Shown here: piece by piece, positions 17,744 through 28,113 of the stretch
How positions within the stretch are numbered: position 1 is the stretch's first letter
How the letters are laid out: every line of letters begins with the position of its first letter
Assembly (NCBI GenBank): GCA_016199545.1
Contig: JACQGN010000009.1
Span: 1 to 46,461 of the forward strand
DNA: 46,461 bases
Direction: 5' to 3'
From: Betaproteobacteria bacterium
GTDB lineage: Bacteria > Pseudomonadota > Gammaproteobacteria > Burkholderiales > SG8-41
Notes under the pieces: generated by a model
Databases searched by the model: none
What the model was told of the DNA's origin: nothing
What the model saw: the letters and a program-made list of their open reading frames with translations, nothing else
Position numbers and translations under genes: made by a program

Positions 17744-18712
17744 CTAATCGAGCTTCACGCCGAACTGGCGGAATAGCTTGCCTATCTTCTCGTAATCTGT
17801 CCTCAGGCGCTGGGCCAACTGTTCCGGCGTCCTGTGCACGGGGTCGTACGTCAGGTCGCTCAGCCTCGAGGCGATCGCGGGATCGCGCAACGCGTTCCCG
17901 AGCTCGGTGTTCAACCGATCGAGGATTGCCTTGGGGATTCCCACCGGTGCAAGAACAATGACCCAGGTCGTGGCTTCGTACCCCGGGAAGGTTTCCGCGA
18001 CCGCCGGCACATCCGGGAGCTTCTTCACCCGCTCCAACGAGGTTACCCCCAGCGGACGCACGCGATTCGACTTGATATGCTCGATAATATCGCCGATCCC
18101 CGCGGTCATGGCGTGGATTTCCCCGGAGACCAGGCCCACTACAGTGGGTCCACCGCCTTTGAACGGCACCTGGGTAACCTGGATGCCCGTCGTGGATTCC
18201 AAGATCACCGTGTTCAGGTGGATGAAGCTTCCGTAGCCGGCATGGCCGAAGAGGACTTCTTTCGGGCGTTTCTTCGCCAGCGCGATGAACTCCTTCACCG
18301 ACCGTGCCGGCACCGAGGGGTGCACGGTCAATACGGTCACCAGATTCCCGAGAGGGGTTATCCCGACGAAATCGCCCAGCGCGTCGTACGACAGCTTCTT
18401 GTACAGGTGCGGGTTGGAAGTGTGGGAGGCGACGGTTTGTATCAGCAGGGTATAGCCGTCGGGCCGGCTTTGCGCCACGACGGCCGAGCCGACCGTGCCT
18501 CCCGCGCCCGAGCGGTTTTCGATGATGAACTGCTGGCCCATCTGCTCGGAGAGCTTCGGGAAAACGATGCGTGCCATGATGTCGTTCGCCCCTCCCGGGG
18601 GAAACGGGATGATCACGCGCACGGGCTTGGCGGGATAAGCCTGCGACCAGGCCGCGCCCCCTGCGCACAGCATGCCGGCGATGAATGCTGCAAGAACACG
18701 AATTGCTCTCAT
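17744..18712 (-). CDS. Bug/TctC family tripartite tricarboxylate transporter substrate-binding protein
   Basis: 322 aa from MRAIRVLAAF signal peptide; YPAKPVRVIIPFPPGGANDIMAR. Confidence 0.93.
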   Translation of the reverse strand: MRAIRVLAAFIAGMLCAGGAAWSQAYPAKPVRVIIPFPPGGANDIMARIVFPKLSEQMGQQFIIENRSGAGGTVGSAVVAQSRPDGYTLLIQTVASHTSNPHLYKKLSYDALGDFVGITPLGNLVTVLTVHPSVPARSVKEFIALAKKRPKEVLFGHAGYGSFIHLNTVILESTTGIQVTQVPFKGGGPTVVGLVSGEIHAMTAGIGDIIEHIKSNRVRPLGVTSLERVKKLPDVPAVAETFPGYEATTWVIVLAPVGIPKAILDRLNTELGNALRDPAIASRLSDLTYDPVHRTPEQLAQRLRTDYEKIGKLFRQFGVKLD

Positions 18713-18838
18713 GCCATGCGCCCTCCTCTTGGCTGTTCGTATCGTGGACATTATAGCCACCTGGGTCCTGCAGATGATTTGACGCCCGCCGCGTTGCGGG
18801 AGATACCGTAAAAGCGTATCGGCCCGTGGACGGATCTC

Positions 18839-19792
18839 GTGATCCGTTATTACGAGTCGGGCGCCGATGTCCCCAAGGTGCCGGCCTCCAGTTGGAAGCC
18901 CGACAAGGCCGTCGAGTTCGTCGTGCAGGCTGCAGCCGGCGGCGGCAGCGACATCTTCGGCCGCACCATAGCCAAGATCATGTCCGACGAGAAGATCGTC
19001 ACCGTGCCGATCAACGTCGTCAACAAGCCGGGCGGCAGCGGCGCGGTCGCATACTCGTACCTGAGCCGGACGAAAGACGATCCGCACGTCATCGCGACCG
19101 CGACCGGTGGCTACATCACCACGCCGGTGCAGGGGAAGTCACCGGTCAGCTACAAGGATTTCACCAACCTGGCGGTGCTGTGCGTCGAGGACTATGTCGG
19201 CGTGGTACGCGCCGATTCGCCCTAGAAGTCGCTGAAGGACCTGATCGCGGCGGCGAAGCAGAAGCCGAATGGCATCCGGTTCGGTGGCAGCAACCCCGGA
19301 TCTTCCGACAACATCATCGAAACCCGGCTGGAGAAGGCGGCGAAAGTCCAATTCAATTACATTCCATTTCAGAGCGGAAGCGAGGTCAATGCGGCGCTTC
19401 TCGGGGGCACCGTCGACGTCGCCAGCCCGAATCCCAGCGAGGCAGCGCAACTGGTGAAGGCAGGCCGGCTGCGGCCGCTCGCCATGTTTTCTCCGGAGCG
19501 GCTCGGCCAGTGGAAGGACGTCCCGACAGCAAAAGAGCAGGGGTTCGATGTCACGCTCTCGCAGTTCCGCGGCGTGGTGGCTGCGGGCGGGCTGGGCAAG
19601 GAGCAGTCGCTGTTCTGGCAGAACGCGATGGTGAAGATGTTCCAGTCGCCCGGCTTCAAGAAGTACCTGCAGGAAAACGGTCTGCGCCCGCTGGTCAAGG
19701 TCGGAGGCGACGCTGACAAGTACCTCGCGGAGCAGACTGCCTTCTACACGGAAATTCTCTCCGAACTCGGCATGGTGAAGAAGAAGAAATAG
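18839..19792 (+). pseudogene. TctC-like substrate-binding protein, no signal peptide and interrupted by an in-frame TAG
   Basis: ORFs 18839-19225 and 19454-19792 share a frame; VRADSP*KSLKDLIAAAKQKPNGIRFGGSNPGSS reads straight through one TAG; in-frame TAA at 18809 precludes an upstream signal sequence. Confidence 0.8.
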
Positions 19793-19825
19793 GCGTTACC
19801 GCACTGTGGTTCGGAGGGGACCGTC

Positions 19826-20296
19826 GTGACTCGCGCGAACTTCGTCGGCGGCTTGCTGCTGTCGGCGTTCTTCGGTGCTACGCTGTGGGAGGCTTGGTCT
19901 TTCCAGTACGGCACCGAGTTCGCGCCCGGGCCGGGGTTCGCACCCGTCTGGCTGAGCGCGATCGGCCTGTGCGTGTCGCTGCTGATCGCTGCCCATGGGC
20001 TGTGGGCCATGCGGGGTGGCGAAGGCTCCGACAAGAGAGCAGCGCCCGCGCTTGAGAAGTGGGGCCTGGGGCGCGTGGCGCTGTCGCTCCTCGGCCTGGC
20101 CGCGATGGTTCTCCTCACGGAGCCGCTCGGGCTGGTCGCCTCGATCCTCCTCTTCCTGCTGTACCTCACCCTCGTCGTGCAGCGGCACAGCGTCGCCGTC
20201 GGCATCGGCGCCAGCGTGGGGACGGTCGTTTTCGTCTATGTGGTGTTCGTTTATTTCCTCGAAGTTCCGATTCCGAAAGGCCCCCTGGGATTCTGA
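19826..20296 (+). CDS. tripartite tricarboxylate transporter TctB family protein
   Basis: 156 aa, four hydrophobic segments, position directly before tctA-like gene. Confidence 0.85.
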   Translation: MTRANFVGGLLLSAFFGATLWEAWSFQYGTEFAPGPGFAPVWLSAIGLCVSLLIAAHGLWAMRGGEGSDKRAAPALEKWGLGRVALSLLGLAAMVLLTEPLGLVASILLFLLYLTLVVQRHSVAVGIGASVGTVVFVYVVFVYFLEVPIPKGPLGF

Positions 20297-20302
20297 ACCC
20301 TC

Positions 20303-21808
20303 ATGAACCCGGACCACCTGCTGCTCGGCTTCTCGCTCGCGACCACCCCGGTCAACCTGCTGTTCGCCTTCCTCGGGGTATTGCTGGGCACGATCATCGG
20401 CGCTTTGCCGGGGATCGGCCCATCGGCCGGCGTCGCCGTGCTGCTGCCGGTGACTTTCGGCATGTCACCGGTCTCCGCCATGATCATGCTGGCCGGTATC
20501 TATTACGGCGCCCAGTACGGCGGCACCATCACCTCGGTGCTGATCAACACCCCGGGCGAGTCGTCATCCGTCATGACCACGCTCGACGGTTACCAGATGG
20601 CGCTCAAGGGCCGCGCGGGGGCCGCGCTGGGAATAGCTGCGATCGGTTCGTTCATCGCGGGCACACTCAGCGTCGTGCTGCTGATGGTCGCCGCGCCGCC
20701 GCTCGCCGAGTGGGCCGTCAGCTTCGGACCGCTCGAATACTTCGCCCTCATGGTGCTCGGGCTTACGACGCTGGCGAGCCTCACCGGAGGCTCCATGCTG
20801 AAAGGCCTGGCGATGGCGCTGGCAGGGTTGCTGCTCGGAACCGTCGGCATCGATCTCATGATGGGCGAGCCGCGCTATACATTCGGAATGGTCGAGCTGT
20901 ACGACAGGCTCGATTTTCTCCCCGTCGCCGTCGGCCTGTTCGCCCTTGGGGAGATTCTATACAACATCTACCAGCCCGTTCGGCTCGAGCCGATCAAGGC
21001 CAAGCTGAGCGGCCTGCTGCCCACGCGCCAGGACTGGCGCGACTCGTGGGGGGCCATTGCGCGCGGCACGGTCATCGGCTTTTTCGTCGGCGTTCTTCCG
21101 GGCGCGGGCGCGACCATTGCATCGTTTCTCGCGTATGCGACCGAGAAGCGCGTCTCCAAGCGCCCGGAGCAGTTCGGCACCGGGGTCATCGAAGGGGTGG
21201 CGGCGCCGGAGTCGGCCAATAACGCGGCGTCCACGGGCGCGCTGGTGCCGCTGATGGCGCTCGGCATCCCCGGCTCGGGTACCACCGCCGTGATGCTCGG
21301 AGCATTGACGCTTTATGGATTGCAGCCCGGGCCGCTCCTGATGAGCACGAACCCGGAGGTTTTCTGGGGGCTGGTCGCCAGCATGTACGTCGGCAATGTC
21401 ATGCTGCTGATCCTCAATCTTCCGCTCGCGCCGGCGTTCGCGAGCGTTCTGCGCATTCCCTACAGCGTGCTCATACCGATCATCATCGGCATCGCGTTGT
21501 TCGGCGTCTACAGCGTCGAGAACAGCATTTTCAACGTGGGCGTGGCGCTTCTCTTCGGGGGCATCGGCTTTGTCACGCGCATCTACGGCTATCCGCCGGC
21601 GCCGCTGGTGCTGGCGGTGGTGCTCGGGCCCATGCTGGAAAAGGCGCTGCGGCAGCCGATGCAGATGTCGCTCGGCCGCCTGGACGTCTTCGTCACGCGG
21701 CCGGTGAGCGCAGGAATCCTGGCCTTCGCCCTGTTGGCCGTGCTGTATCCGTTCGTTCTTTCGTTCTTTGCGCGCCGCCGCGAACAGGCGCTCGCCGGTT
21801 CGCGCTGA
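20303..21808 (+). CDS. tripartite tricarboxylate transporter permease, TctA family
   Basis: 501 aa; [57 protein letters not shown]. Confidence 0.96.
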   Translation: MNPDHLLLGFSLATTPVNLLFAFLGVLLGTIIGALPGIGPSAGVAVLLPVTFGMSPVSAMIMLAGIYYGAQYGGTITSVLINTPGESSSVMTTLDGYQMALKGRAGAALGIAAIGSFIAGTLSVVLLMVAAPPLAEWAVSFGPLEYFALMVLGLTTLASLTGGSMLKGLAMALAGLLLGTVGIDLMMGEPRYTFGMVELYDRLDFLPVAVGLFALGEILYNIYQPVRLEPIKAKLSGLLPTRQDWRDSWGAIARGTVIGFFVGVLPGAGATIASFLAYATEKRVSKRPEQFGTGVIEGVAAPESANNAASTGALVPLMALGIPGSGTTAVMLGALTLYGLQPGPLLMSTNPEVFWGLVASMYVGNVMLLILNLPLAPAFASVLRIPYSVLIPIIIGIALFGVYSVENSIFNVGVALLFGGIGFVTRIYGYPPAPLVLAVVLGPMLEKALRQPMQMSLGRLDVFVTRPVSAGILAFALLAVLYPFVLSFFARRREQALAGSR

Positions 21809-21895
21809 ACCGTTGCCGCGCCGCGTTAGCGCCCGCTTCGATTGCGCCGATCGCGATAGCGTTACTTCTTGTGCCTGATCCACCGCCCAGGCGCA

Positions 21896-23149
21896 TCAGC
21901 CTGGCTTGGGCGCCAGGACCAGATTTCTCAACGCCGTCGCGCGCGCGAGCGACAGCCACACGTAGGCAAGCACGATCACTGCGCCTCCCGCGAGCGCCAG
22001 GCGCGGACCCGCCAACGACCCTGCGATATTCAACAGAAATCCGCTCAACGATGCCAGGCTCCATACCAGCGTGAATACGCTCATCACCCGCCCGCGGTAA
22101 TGGTCCTCGACCATGGTTTGCAGAATCACCTGCGCACAGGTCAGGAAATAACCATGGCACAGGCCGGCGACAAAGATCATGCAAAACGAAAACCAGTACC
22201 AGTCGCTCAAGGCCAGGCCTATCAATGCCACGTTGTAGGCGGTCAGGGCGCCCACCATCAGGTTTCTCGGCGACATGCGCGACTCCAACCAGGCATAGGA
22301 AAGCAAGCCGGCCAGCGCGCCGACGCCGGCGGCGGAGGTGAGGATGCCAAGGCCACGCGAATCGACCTCCAGGACATCCTTGGCGAATACCGGAAGCATA
22401 TGGATATAGCCCATGGCCATGGTGGCATTGAGCAGCGCCACGGCGATGACCTTGGCGAATACCTCGTTGCCGCGGATGTAATGCAGGCTATCGGTGAAAT
22501 TGTTGAGTAGACTGCCATGCGAACGCGCTTCCCCGCGCGCGGGACGCACCAGGAACAGCACCGCGATCATGGTGCTGACGCCTGCCGCGCACACCAGAAA
22601 AGTGGTCGGCGCGCCTGCCGCGGCAATGAGAAATCCCGCGATCGAAGGGGCAATCATGCGGCTGCTGCCGAAAGCCATGGAGATCAGCGGCACCGCGGAA
22701 CTCAACAGTGGGCGGGGGAGCAGGCGCGGGAAAAAAGACGCGCGCGCGGGCTCGTCGATGGCGCCCGACAGTCCCAATAGAAATGCTCCCAGCGCCAGGT
22801 GCCATAGCTGCGCCACGCCGAACATTGTCGCCAGGCCGACGATGATTATCCCGATCGCGGAATTGGTCTGCGCGGCACCGATGAGCTTGCGCGCGTCCAC
22901 GCGATCGGCCAGCACGCCGCCCAGCAGCGTCAGGGTGAATTGGGGCACGAAACCGCAAAGATAGATGAAACCCAGTTGCGCCTGCGATCCCGTGATCTCG
23001 AAGGCGAGCCATCCCAGAGTGAACCAGAACATATGCTGGCCGACAACCTGCGCGACCAGGGCCACCCAATAAAGGCGAAAGTTGCGCACCGTCAGCGCTA
23101 AAAGTGGATTGGCTTTCTTTTCCACGGATGCTCCTCCGGACCTCAGCAT
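21896..23149 (-). CDS. MFS transporter
   Basis: 417 aa from MLRSGGASVEKK; FRLYWVALVAQVVGQHMFWFTLGW, GGVLADRVDARKLI. Confidence 0.9.
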   Translation of the reverse strand: MLRSGGASVEKKANPLLALTVRNFRLYWVALVAQVVGQHMFWFTLGWLAFEITGSQAQLGFIYLCGFVPQFTLTLLGGVLADRVDARKLIGAAQTNSAIGIIIVGLATMFGVAQLWHLALGAFLLGLSGAIDEPARASFFPRLLPRPLLSSAVPLISMAFGSSRMIAPSIAGFLIAAAGAPTTFLVCAAGVSTMIAVLFLVRPARGEARSHGSLLNNFTDSLHYIRGNEVFAKVIAVALLNATMAMGYIHMLPVFAKDVLEVDSRGLGILTSAAGVGALAGLLSYAWLESRMSPRNLMVGALTAYNVALIGLALSDWYWFSFCMIFVAGLCHGYFLTCAQVILQTMVEDHYRGRVMSVFTLVWSLASLSGFLLNIAGSLAGPRLALAGGAVIVLAYVWLSLARATALRNLVLAPKPG

Positions 23150-23269
23150 ACCCGAGTCTGGAGCTTCGATATGATGGCCCGGATCAGTCCGCGACGACGG
23201 AAGTGACTTGGACAAATACGCAGTATGTGCGAAGCTTGGGAAGCTCACATAGCCAAAGGAGGCTGAACC

Positions 23270-24493
23270 ATGTCGAACAGCGCTGATTACGACTTTCTCG
23301 CCGGAGTCCGGGTCGTCGACTTCACCCAGTTCGAGGCAGGGCCGACCTGCACCGAATCCCTCGCCTGGCTGGGCGCGGAAGTGGTCAAAATCGAGAATCC
23401 GCGAAGCGGCGATCCGGGGCGGCGGCTGCGGGCGGGCCAACCCGATGACGATCCGTATTATTTTCAGCAGTTCAACGCCAACAAGAAATCGATCACGCTC
23501 AATCTGAAAGAGCCGCAGGGGTTGGCGCTGGTCAAGGACCTGCTGCGCAAGGCCGACATCACGGTGGAGAACATGGCGCCCGGCACGATCGAGCGTCTCG
23601 GCCTGGGCTATGACGAGGTGAAGAAGTTGAATCCCGGGATCATCTATTGCCAGGTCAAGGGGTTCGGCGAGGGCAGCCCGTACGAGGCCAACCTCGCCTT
23701 CGACATGATCGCCCAGGCGACGGGCGGGACGATCAGCGTGACCGGCGAGAAGGGGCGGCAACCGGTGAAGCCCGGCCTGTCGTTCGGAGACACCGGAACG
23801 GGGATGACGATGGCGATCACCCTCCTTGCCGCGTTGCGCAAGCGCGACAAGACCGGCGAGGGTTGCCGTTTGCAGGTGGCGATGCAGGACGCGATGCTGC
23901 ACTACATGCGCACCAACTTCGCCACCCAGTCGCGCACCGGCAAGGCGATCGAGCGCGACGGCACGCACTCGGGCGGCGGCTCCAATACGCCCTCGGGCCT
24001 CTATCCCTGCGCGCCGGGCGGGCCGAACGACTATATCTGGATCATGACCAGCCGCGCGAATCCCGAGCACTGGTCGCGGCTGTGCAAGGTAATGGGGAAG
24101 GAGGATCTGATCGAGGATCCGCGCTTCGCCACGACGGCGGCGCGCGTGAAGAACGAGGCCGAGGTGGACTCGATGATCGCCGCCTGGACGAAGGCGCGCA
24201 CCAAGCACGAGGCGATGTCGGAAGTGGGAGGCGCGGGCATTCCGGCAGGCCCGGTGCTCGATACGATGGAGCTGCTGAACGAGCCGAGCTTCGAACGGCG
24301 CGGCATCATGCAGGTGATGCCGCACAAGACTCATCCCGTCAAGATGCCGTCCTGGCCGGTGCGTATCAACGGGAAGCCTCCGACGGTGAAGGCGTCACCC
24401 GGTCTCGGGGAGCATACCGCGGAGGTGCTGACCGGCTGGCTCGGTCTGAGTGCTGATGAGGTCGGTAAGCTCAAGGCGGATAAAATCGTCTGA
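23270..24493 (+). CDS. CaiB/BaiF family (class III) CoA-transferase
   Basis: 407 aa; LAGVRVVDFTQFEAGPTCTESLAWLGAEVVKIENP. Confidence 0.95.
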   Translation: MSNSADYDFLAGVRVVDFTQFEAGPTCTESLAWLGAEVVKIENPRSGDPGRRLRAGQPDDDPYYFQQFNANKKSITLNLKEPQGLALVKDLLRKADITVENMAPGTIERLGLGYDEVKKLNPGIIYCQVKGFGEGSPYEANLAFDMIAQATGGTISVTGEKGRQPVKPGLSFGDTGTGMTMAITLLAALRKRDKTGEGCRLQVAMQDAMLHYMRTNFATQSRTGKAIERDGTHSGGGSNTPSGLYPCAPGGPNDYIWIMTSRANPEHWSRLCKVMGKEDLIEDPRFATTAARVKNEAEVDSMIAAWTKARTKHEAMSEVGGAGIPAGPVLDTMELLNEPSFERRGIMQVMPHKTHPVKMPSWPVRINGKPPTVKASPGLGEHTAEVLTGWLGLSADEVGKLKADKIV

Positions 24494-24542
24494 GCGGGGA
24501 TCGCCTCGGTCCGCCTTTGATTCACGAGTCGCGCCGTGAGCC

Positions 24543-24710
24543 CTATGCACGCAGCGGGCGCGGCCCATCGGGTTGCGGCGGCTCCCGCTGCGGAACGACT
24601 TCCGGCTCCTCGTCAGGGGGCACCGGAGGCTGCTTCACGTCGGGTTCCTCGTCGTCTTCCATCGGATCGGGCGTCGGCGTGTGCATGGATCGTCCATTTT
24701 GGGCTTTCAT
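24543..24710 (-). CDS. small Pro/acidic-rich hypothetical protein
   Basis: MKAQNGRSMHTPTPDPMEDDEEPDVKQPPVPPDEEPEVVPQREPPQPDGPRPLRA; compositional evidence only. Confidence 0.35.
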   Translation of the reverse strand: MKAQNGRSMHTPTPDPMEDDEEPDVKQPPVPPDEEPEVVPQREPPQPDGPRPLRA

Positions 24711-24775
24711 GAAATATCCGACCCCTGTCCGAGTCAGGAAGTTCTTCGGGAGTTCGGGGCTGATCTCAGTTACGG

Positions 24776-24804
24776 TTGACCTGTTGTCGACGGGTCGACA
24801 TAAT
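24776..24804 (+). promoter_or_regulatory. sigma70-like promoter with dyad operator candidate in spacer
   Basis: TTGACC-17 nt-CATAAT; spacer holds gtcgacgggtcgac; -10 ends 7 nt before the ATG at 24812. Confidence 0.6.
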
Positions 24805-24811
24805 TGCTCGT

Positions 24812-25015
24812 ATGACGAAAATAGGTTCAAAGCAGGGTATTCGCGACCGCAGGATCATCGGTTTCAGCCTGCCGCCCGAGCTTGCCGCCGAGGTGAAAAT
24901 CGAGGCGGCCCGCCGCAATGTTTCGCTGCGCAATCTCTTCGTCGAGATGTGGAGCATTTATAAGGACAAAAAAAGCAACGTGAGCAGCGCAGCGGATGGG
25001 CGTCAATCTCGATAG
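24812..25015 (+). CDS. small ribbon-helix-helix-like regulator, overlapping the restriction gene start
   Basis: MTKIGSKQGIRDRRIIGFSLPPELAAEVKIEAARRNVSLRNLFVEMWSIYKDKK; overlaps 24996 ATG by 20 nt. Confidence 0.6.
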   Translation: MTKIGSKQGIRDRRIIGFSLPPELAAEVKIEAARRNVSLRNLFVEMWSIYKDKKSNVSSAADGRQSR

Positions 25016-26024
25016 ACCGCAGAACTGGAAAGCCGACGTCGTCCGGTCCGTTGACATGTACAACGACTGGTTCATGAAGTTCGCGCCGAAGGCTTTTCGT
25101 GACACCCGCATCTAGACGACTAAGGACGTTGAGGCGGCGCTGAAAGCGACCAGGAACCTCACCGATATACAGCCGTCCTTGCTGAAGCGGCATCCCGCGA
25201 TCCTGCCGACACTGCGGATGTCCACCTGCCCACCGCTGGCCGTTGACCGGCTGATTGGCCTCGCGAAGATTTCCAAGAGCCTTGTCAAGCGGATGGAAAA
25301 AGAACACAAGCTTCCGGTGCGCATGAGAGAACCGGTTCTAAATGCCGAGCTCGCGAAAATCGGCACCATTATTAAGAAAATGGCGGACCCAGATATTTTT
25401 GTGTGGCTTGGCCGACGCGCGCAGGCGACTGAAGTCGAAATACACCGGGCCGCCACAATCGTGGCTGACCGGCTGTGCGGTTCCGTCGCCAATCCGATCA
25501 TCCGCAACGCACAGGAAAAGCGCCAGCTCGCGGAAATCAAGGCATGGCTCGAAGCACGCGGTTACAAACAGCTGCCGGCGGGAGGCGGCACAAAATTCAA
25601 TGCGATGCCGCCGGGGACCTTTAGCTTTCGCATGAACGTTCCCATCCGGCTTGTGGGCGGCGAGGAAGCCTTGAAGTTGCTTGAAGAGTCTGAGGACCGT
25701 AAGCCCGTCATCCAAGAGGACGAGGAAGGCGTTAAGGTTAATATTCCGATAGATGCGGTGATCATGCCGAAGAAGGCGAAGCGGGGCGATCTGCCCGTCT
25801 TTTTCGAAGCGAAATCGGCAGGGGACTTTACGAACACCAACAAGCGCCGCAAGGAAGAGGCCGTGAAGATGGCGCAATTGCGAAATACATACGGCAACAA
25901 GATGAGTTTTAACCTTTTTCTATGCGGCTATTTCGATAGTGGCTATCTTGGCTACGAAGCCGCCGAGGGCATTGATTGGGTGTGGGAGCACCGCATCGAC
26001 GACCTCGCAAAATTCGGGATCTGA
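24996..26024 (+). pseudogene. XamI-like type II restriction endonuclease gene with in-frame amber at 25113-25115
   Basis: Frame from ATG 24996: MGVNLDRPQNWKADVVRSVDMYNDWFMKFAPKAFRDTRI*TTKDVEAALKATRNLTDIQ... continues into the 281-aa ORF at 25179; family call from remembered XamI-type sequences. Confidence 0.7.
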
Positions 26025-27620
26025 ATGACACGCAGCACTGAAAAACTTGAGCAAGAACGGCTAGCGTTACAGGCCGACCTGGACGGCCACAAGACGCAAG
26101 GCGAGCGCAACCGATTGGGCCAGTTCGCAACGCCCACATTGCTGGCACGCGACGTGGCGACTTATGGTCTTTTATTGCTGCCAGAATACACGCCGATCCG
26201 GTTTTTCGATCCGGCGATAGGCACGGGCTCTTTCTACTCGGCGCTCCGGGCAACAGCTAAGGATCGACTCATCGAATTTGCCAGAGGCTTCGAAATCGAT
26301 CCCCACTACGCGAAGCCTGCACAGGAGCTTTGGCGGGAAACGACGCTGAAGATCGAACTGGCCGACTTCACGCGGCAAGCCGTGCCTGCGGACGAAAAAA
26401 GCAAACCGAATTTACTGATCTGCAATCCGCCATATGTCAGGCACCATCACATAGACGCGGGAGAAAAAAACCGGCTGCGTCATGCCGCAGCCGAGGCCGC
26501 GCATATCCATCTAAGCGGATTGTCGGGTCTGTATTGCTATTTCATGGCGATGTCGCACGCATGGATGAGCGATGGCGGCATTGCGGGCTGGCTCATTCCG
26601 AGCGAATTCATGGACGTCAATTACGGGCGCCACGTGAAGCAATATCTTCTGCGCGAGGTGACGCTCCTGCATATACATCGCTTTGATCCGAACGACGTGC
26701 AGTTTGACGATGCGCTTGTGTCGTCCGCTGTAGTCTGGTTCAGGAAGGCCAAGCCGACACCAGATCACCGCGTAACGTTTTCGTACGGGGGAACGCTTAA
26801 TGCGCCGATGATCTCGAAAGAAATCAGCGTTCACGATTTACGCCTTAACGTGAAGTGGACGAAGTTTCCGCGCACCGATCCTGCAAGGGAACACGAGGGC
26901 TACCGATTGGACGATCTTTTTGCCATCAAGCGTGGCCTTGCGACCGGAGATAACAGTTTTTTCATACTGGATGAGGACCGGGTAAGAGCGTTGAACCTAC
27001 CGCGTGAGTATCTGCGTCCCGTGTTGCCGAGCACGAGATACATCAAGGCGGATGAGATCAAGGCAGACGCGGAGGGCGTTCCATTGCTGGACAAGCGGCT
27101 TTTTCTGATCGACTGCGACATGTCCGAAGATGACTTACCCCGCAACTATCCTGCGCTTTGGGACTATCTGAAGGGCGGACTAGAGACAGTCGCGCCGCGT
27201 TATCTCTGTCGGTCGCGCCGCGTCTGGTATTCACAGGAACGCCGACCAGCCGCGCCGATTGTCTGCACGTATCTGGGCCGCAGCGACCATGACGGCCGCC
27301 CGTTCCGGTTCTTGCTGAACCACTCGCAGGCGACGGCGACGAACGTCTATCTAATGCTTTATCCGCAGCCGCTGCTTGAGGCCGCCCTTGCGAAAAACCC
27401 AGGGGCCCTGCGCAAGCTCTGGCAGGCGCTCAACAACATTCGCCCAGCAACACTACTCAGCAGTGGTCGCGTTTACGGCGGGGGGCTCCACAAGCTGGAG
27501 CCGAGGGAACTTGCGAGTGTGCCCGCTGATGACCTGGCCGCCCTCGTTGGGCTGAAGCCGAAAAGGGTAACGCGTCAACTTGAATTGCTAGAAAAACGCG
27601 CGGCCTACGCGGTCATGTAA
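26025..27620 (+). CDS. N6-adenine DNA methyltransferase (Eco57I-like), partner of the XamI-like endonuclease
   Basis: 531 aa; FFDPAIGTGSFYSAL (motif I), LLICNPPYVRHHH (motif IV); starts immediately after the endonuclease stop. Confidence 0.92.
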   Translation: MTRSTEKLEQERLALQADLDGHKTQGERNRLGQFATPTLLARDVATYGLLLLPEYTPIRFFDPAIGTGSFYSALRATAKDRLIEFARGFEIDPHYAKPAQELWRETTLKIELADFTRQAVPADEKSKPNLLICNPPYVRHHHIDAGEKNRLRHAAAEAAHIHLSGLSGLYCYFMAMSHAWMSDGGIAGWLIPSEFMDVNYGRHVKQYLLREVTLLHIHRFDPNDVQFDDALVSSAVVWFRKAKPTPDHRVTFSYGGTLNAPMISKEISVHDLRLNVKWTKFPRTDPAREHEGYRLDDLFAIKRGLATGDNSFFILDEDRVRALNLPREYLRPVLPSTRYIKADEIKADAEGVPLLDKRLFLIDCDMSEDDLPRNYPALWDYLKGGLETVAPRYLCRSRRVWYSQERRPAAPIVCTYLGRSDHDGRPFRFLLNHSQATATNVYLMLYPQPLLEAALAKNPGALRKLWQALNNIRPATLLSSGRVYGGGLHKLEPRELASVPADDLAALVGLKPKRVTRQLELLEKRAAYAVM

Positions 27621-27799
27621 CGCATGCGAACTCACCAAGCGATTGGGTTGAGCACGCATCTTGGCTGGCGCACAATGTCACTCTGTCGTCGCGCACCGCT
27701 GTACCGCTCGATTGATTGCAGATATGCCTAAGCCTAAGCCGGCATAGCCGGAACCAAGATGGGTAAAGTAGCTCGACGCCCCGAGCAAGGGAGACGGCG

Positions 27800-28096
27800 A
27801 TGACGCAGATGCTGACAGAGCGCTACCGGGACCGCATGGTGGGGGTGCCGTCGTGCTACGACCGAATCGTCACCGCCGGGACGCTGCCGGGCGCTTGCTA
27901 CACGGGCGGGATGACGAGCTTTCTTTACTCTCGCGGCATCCGCATCTTTGACTACGCGCGCTTTGCCGAACCGCTGCGAGAACGCATCCGCACTCGCGCA
28001 GGAGGCGTGTGCCAAGGCGGGCATCCAGATCGGGCACATCAACAAGGCCCACATCCGCAAGGAAGAGGTGGTGGCGAACCATCGCGGCGATTTTAG
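27800..28096 (+). pseudogene. frameshifted, truncated fragment of a mobile-element-associated protein (MTERYRDRM...SCYDRI family)
   Basis: MTQMLTERYRDRMVGVPSCYDRIVTAGTLPGACYTGGMTSFLYSRGIRIFDYARFAEPLRERIR, then continues in another frame as AQEACAKAGIQIGHINKAHIRKEEVVAN before ending. Confidence 0.6.
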
Positions 28097-28113
28097 CTTT
28101 CGCGCCTGTTTGA

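Noticed and set aside
21896-24334. 812-aa ORF as a single protein
   Set aside because: Only the C-terminal 417 aa is an MFS protein; the N-terminal half is antisense to the CoA-transferase gene.
24543-24830. 95-aa version of the Pro-rich minus-strand ORF with N-terminal extension
   Set aside because: The extension overlaps the strong divergent promoter of the RHH gene; a shorter start at 24710 is more plausible.
18839-26024. Amber codon reassignment suggested by two lone in-frame TAGs
   Set aside because: Several intact genes (e.g. those ending at 6610, 30337, 46351 and the minus-strand gene ending at 4368) terminate with TAG, so TAG is a normal stop here.
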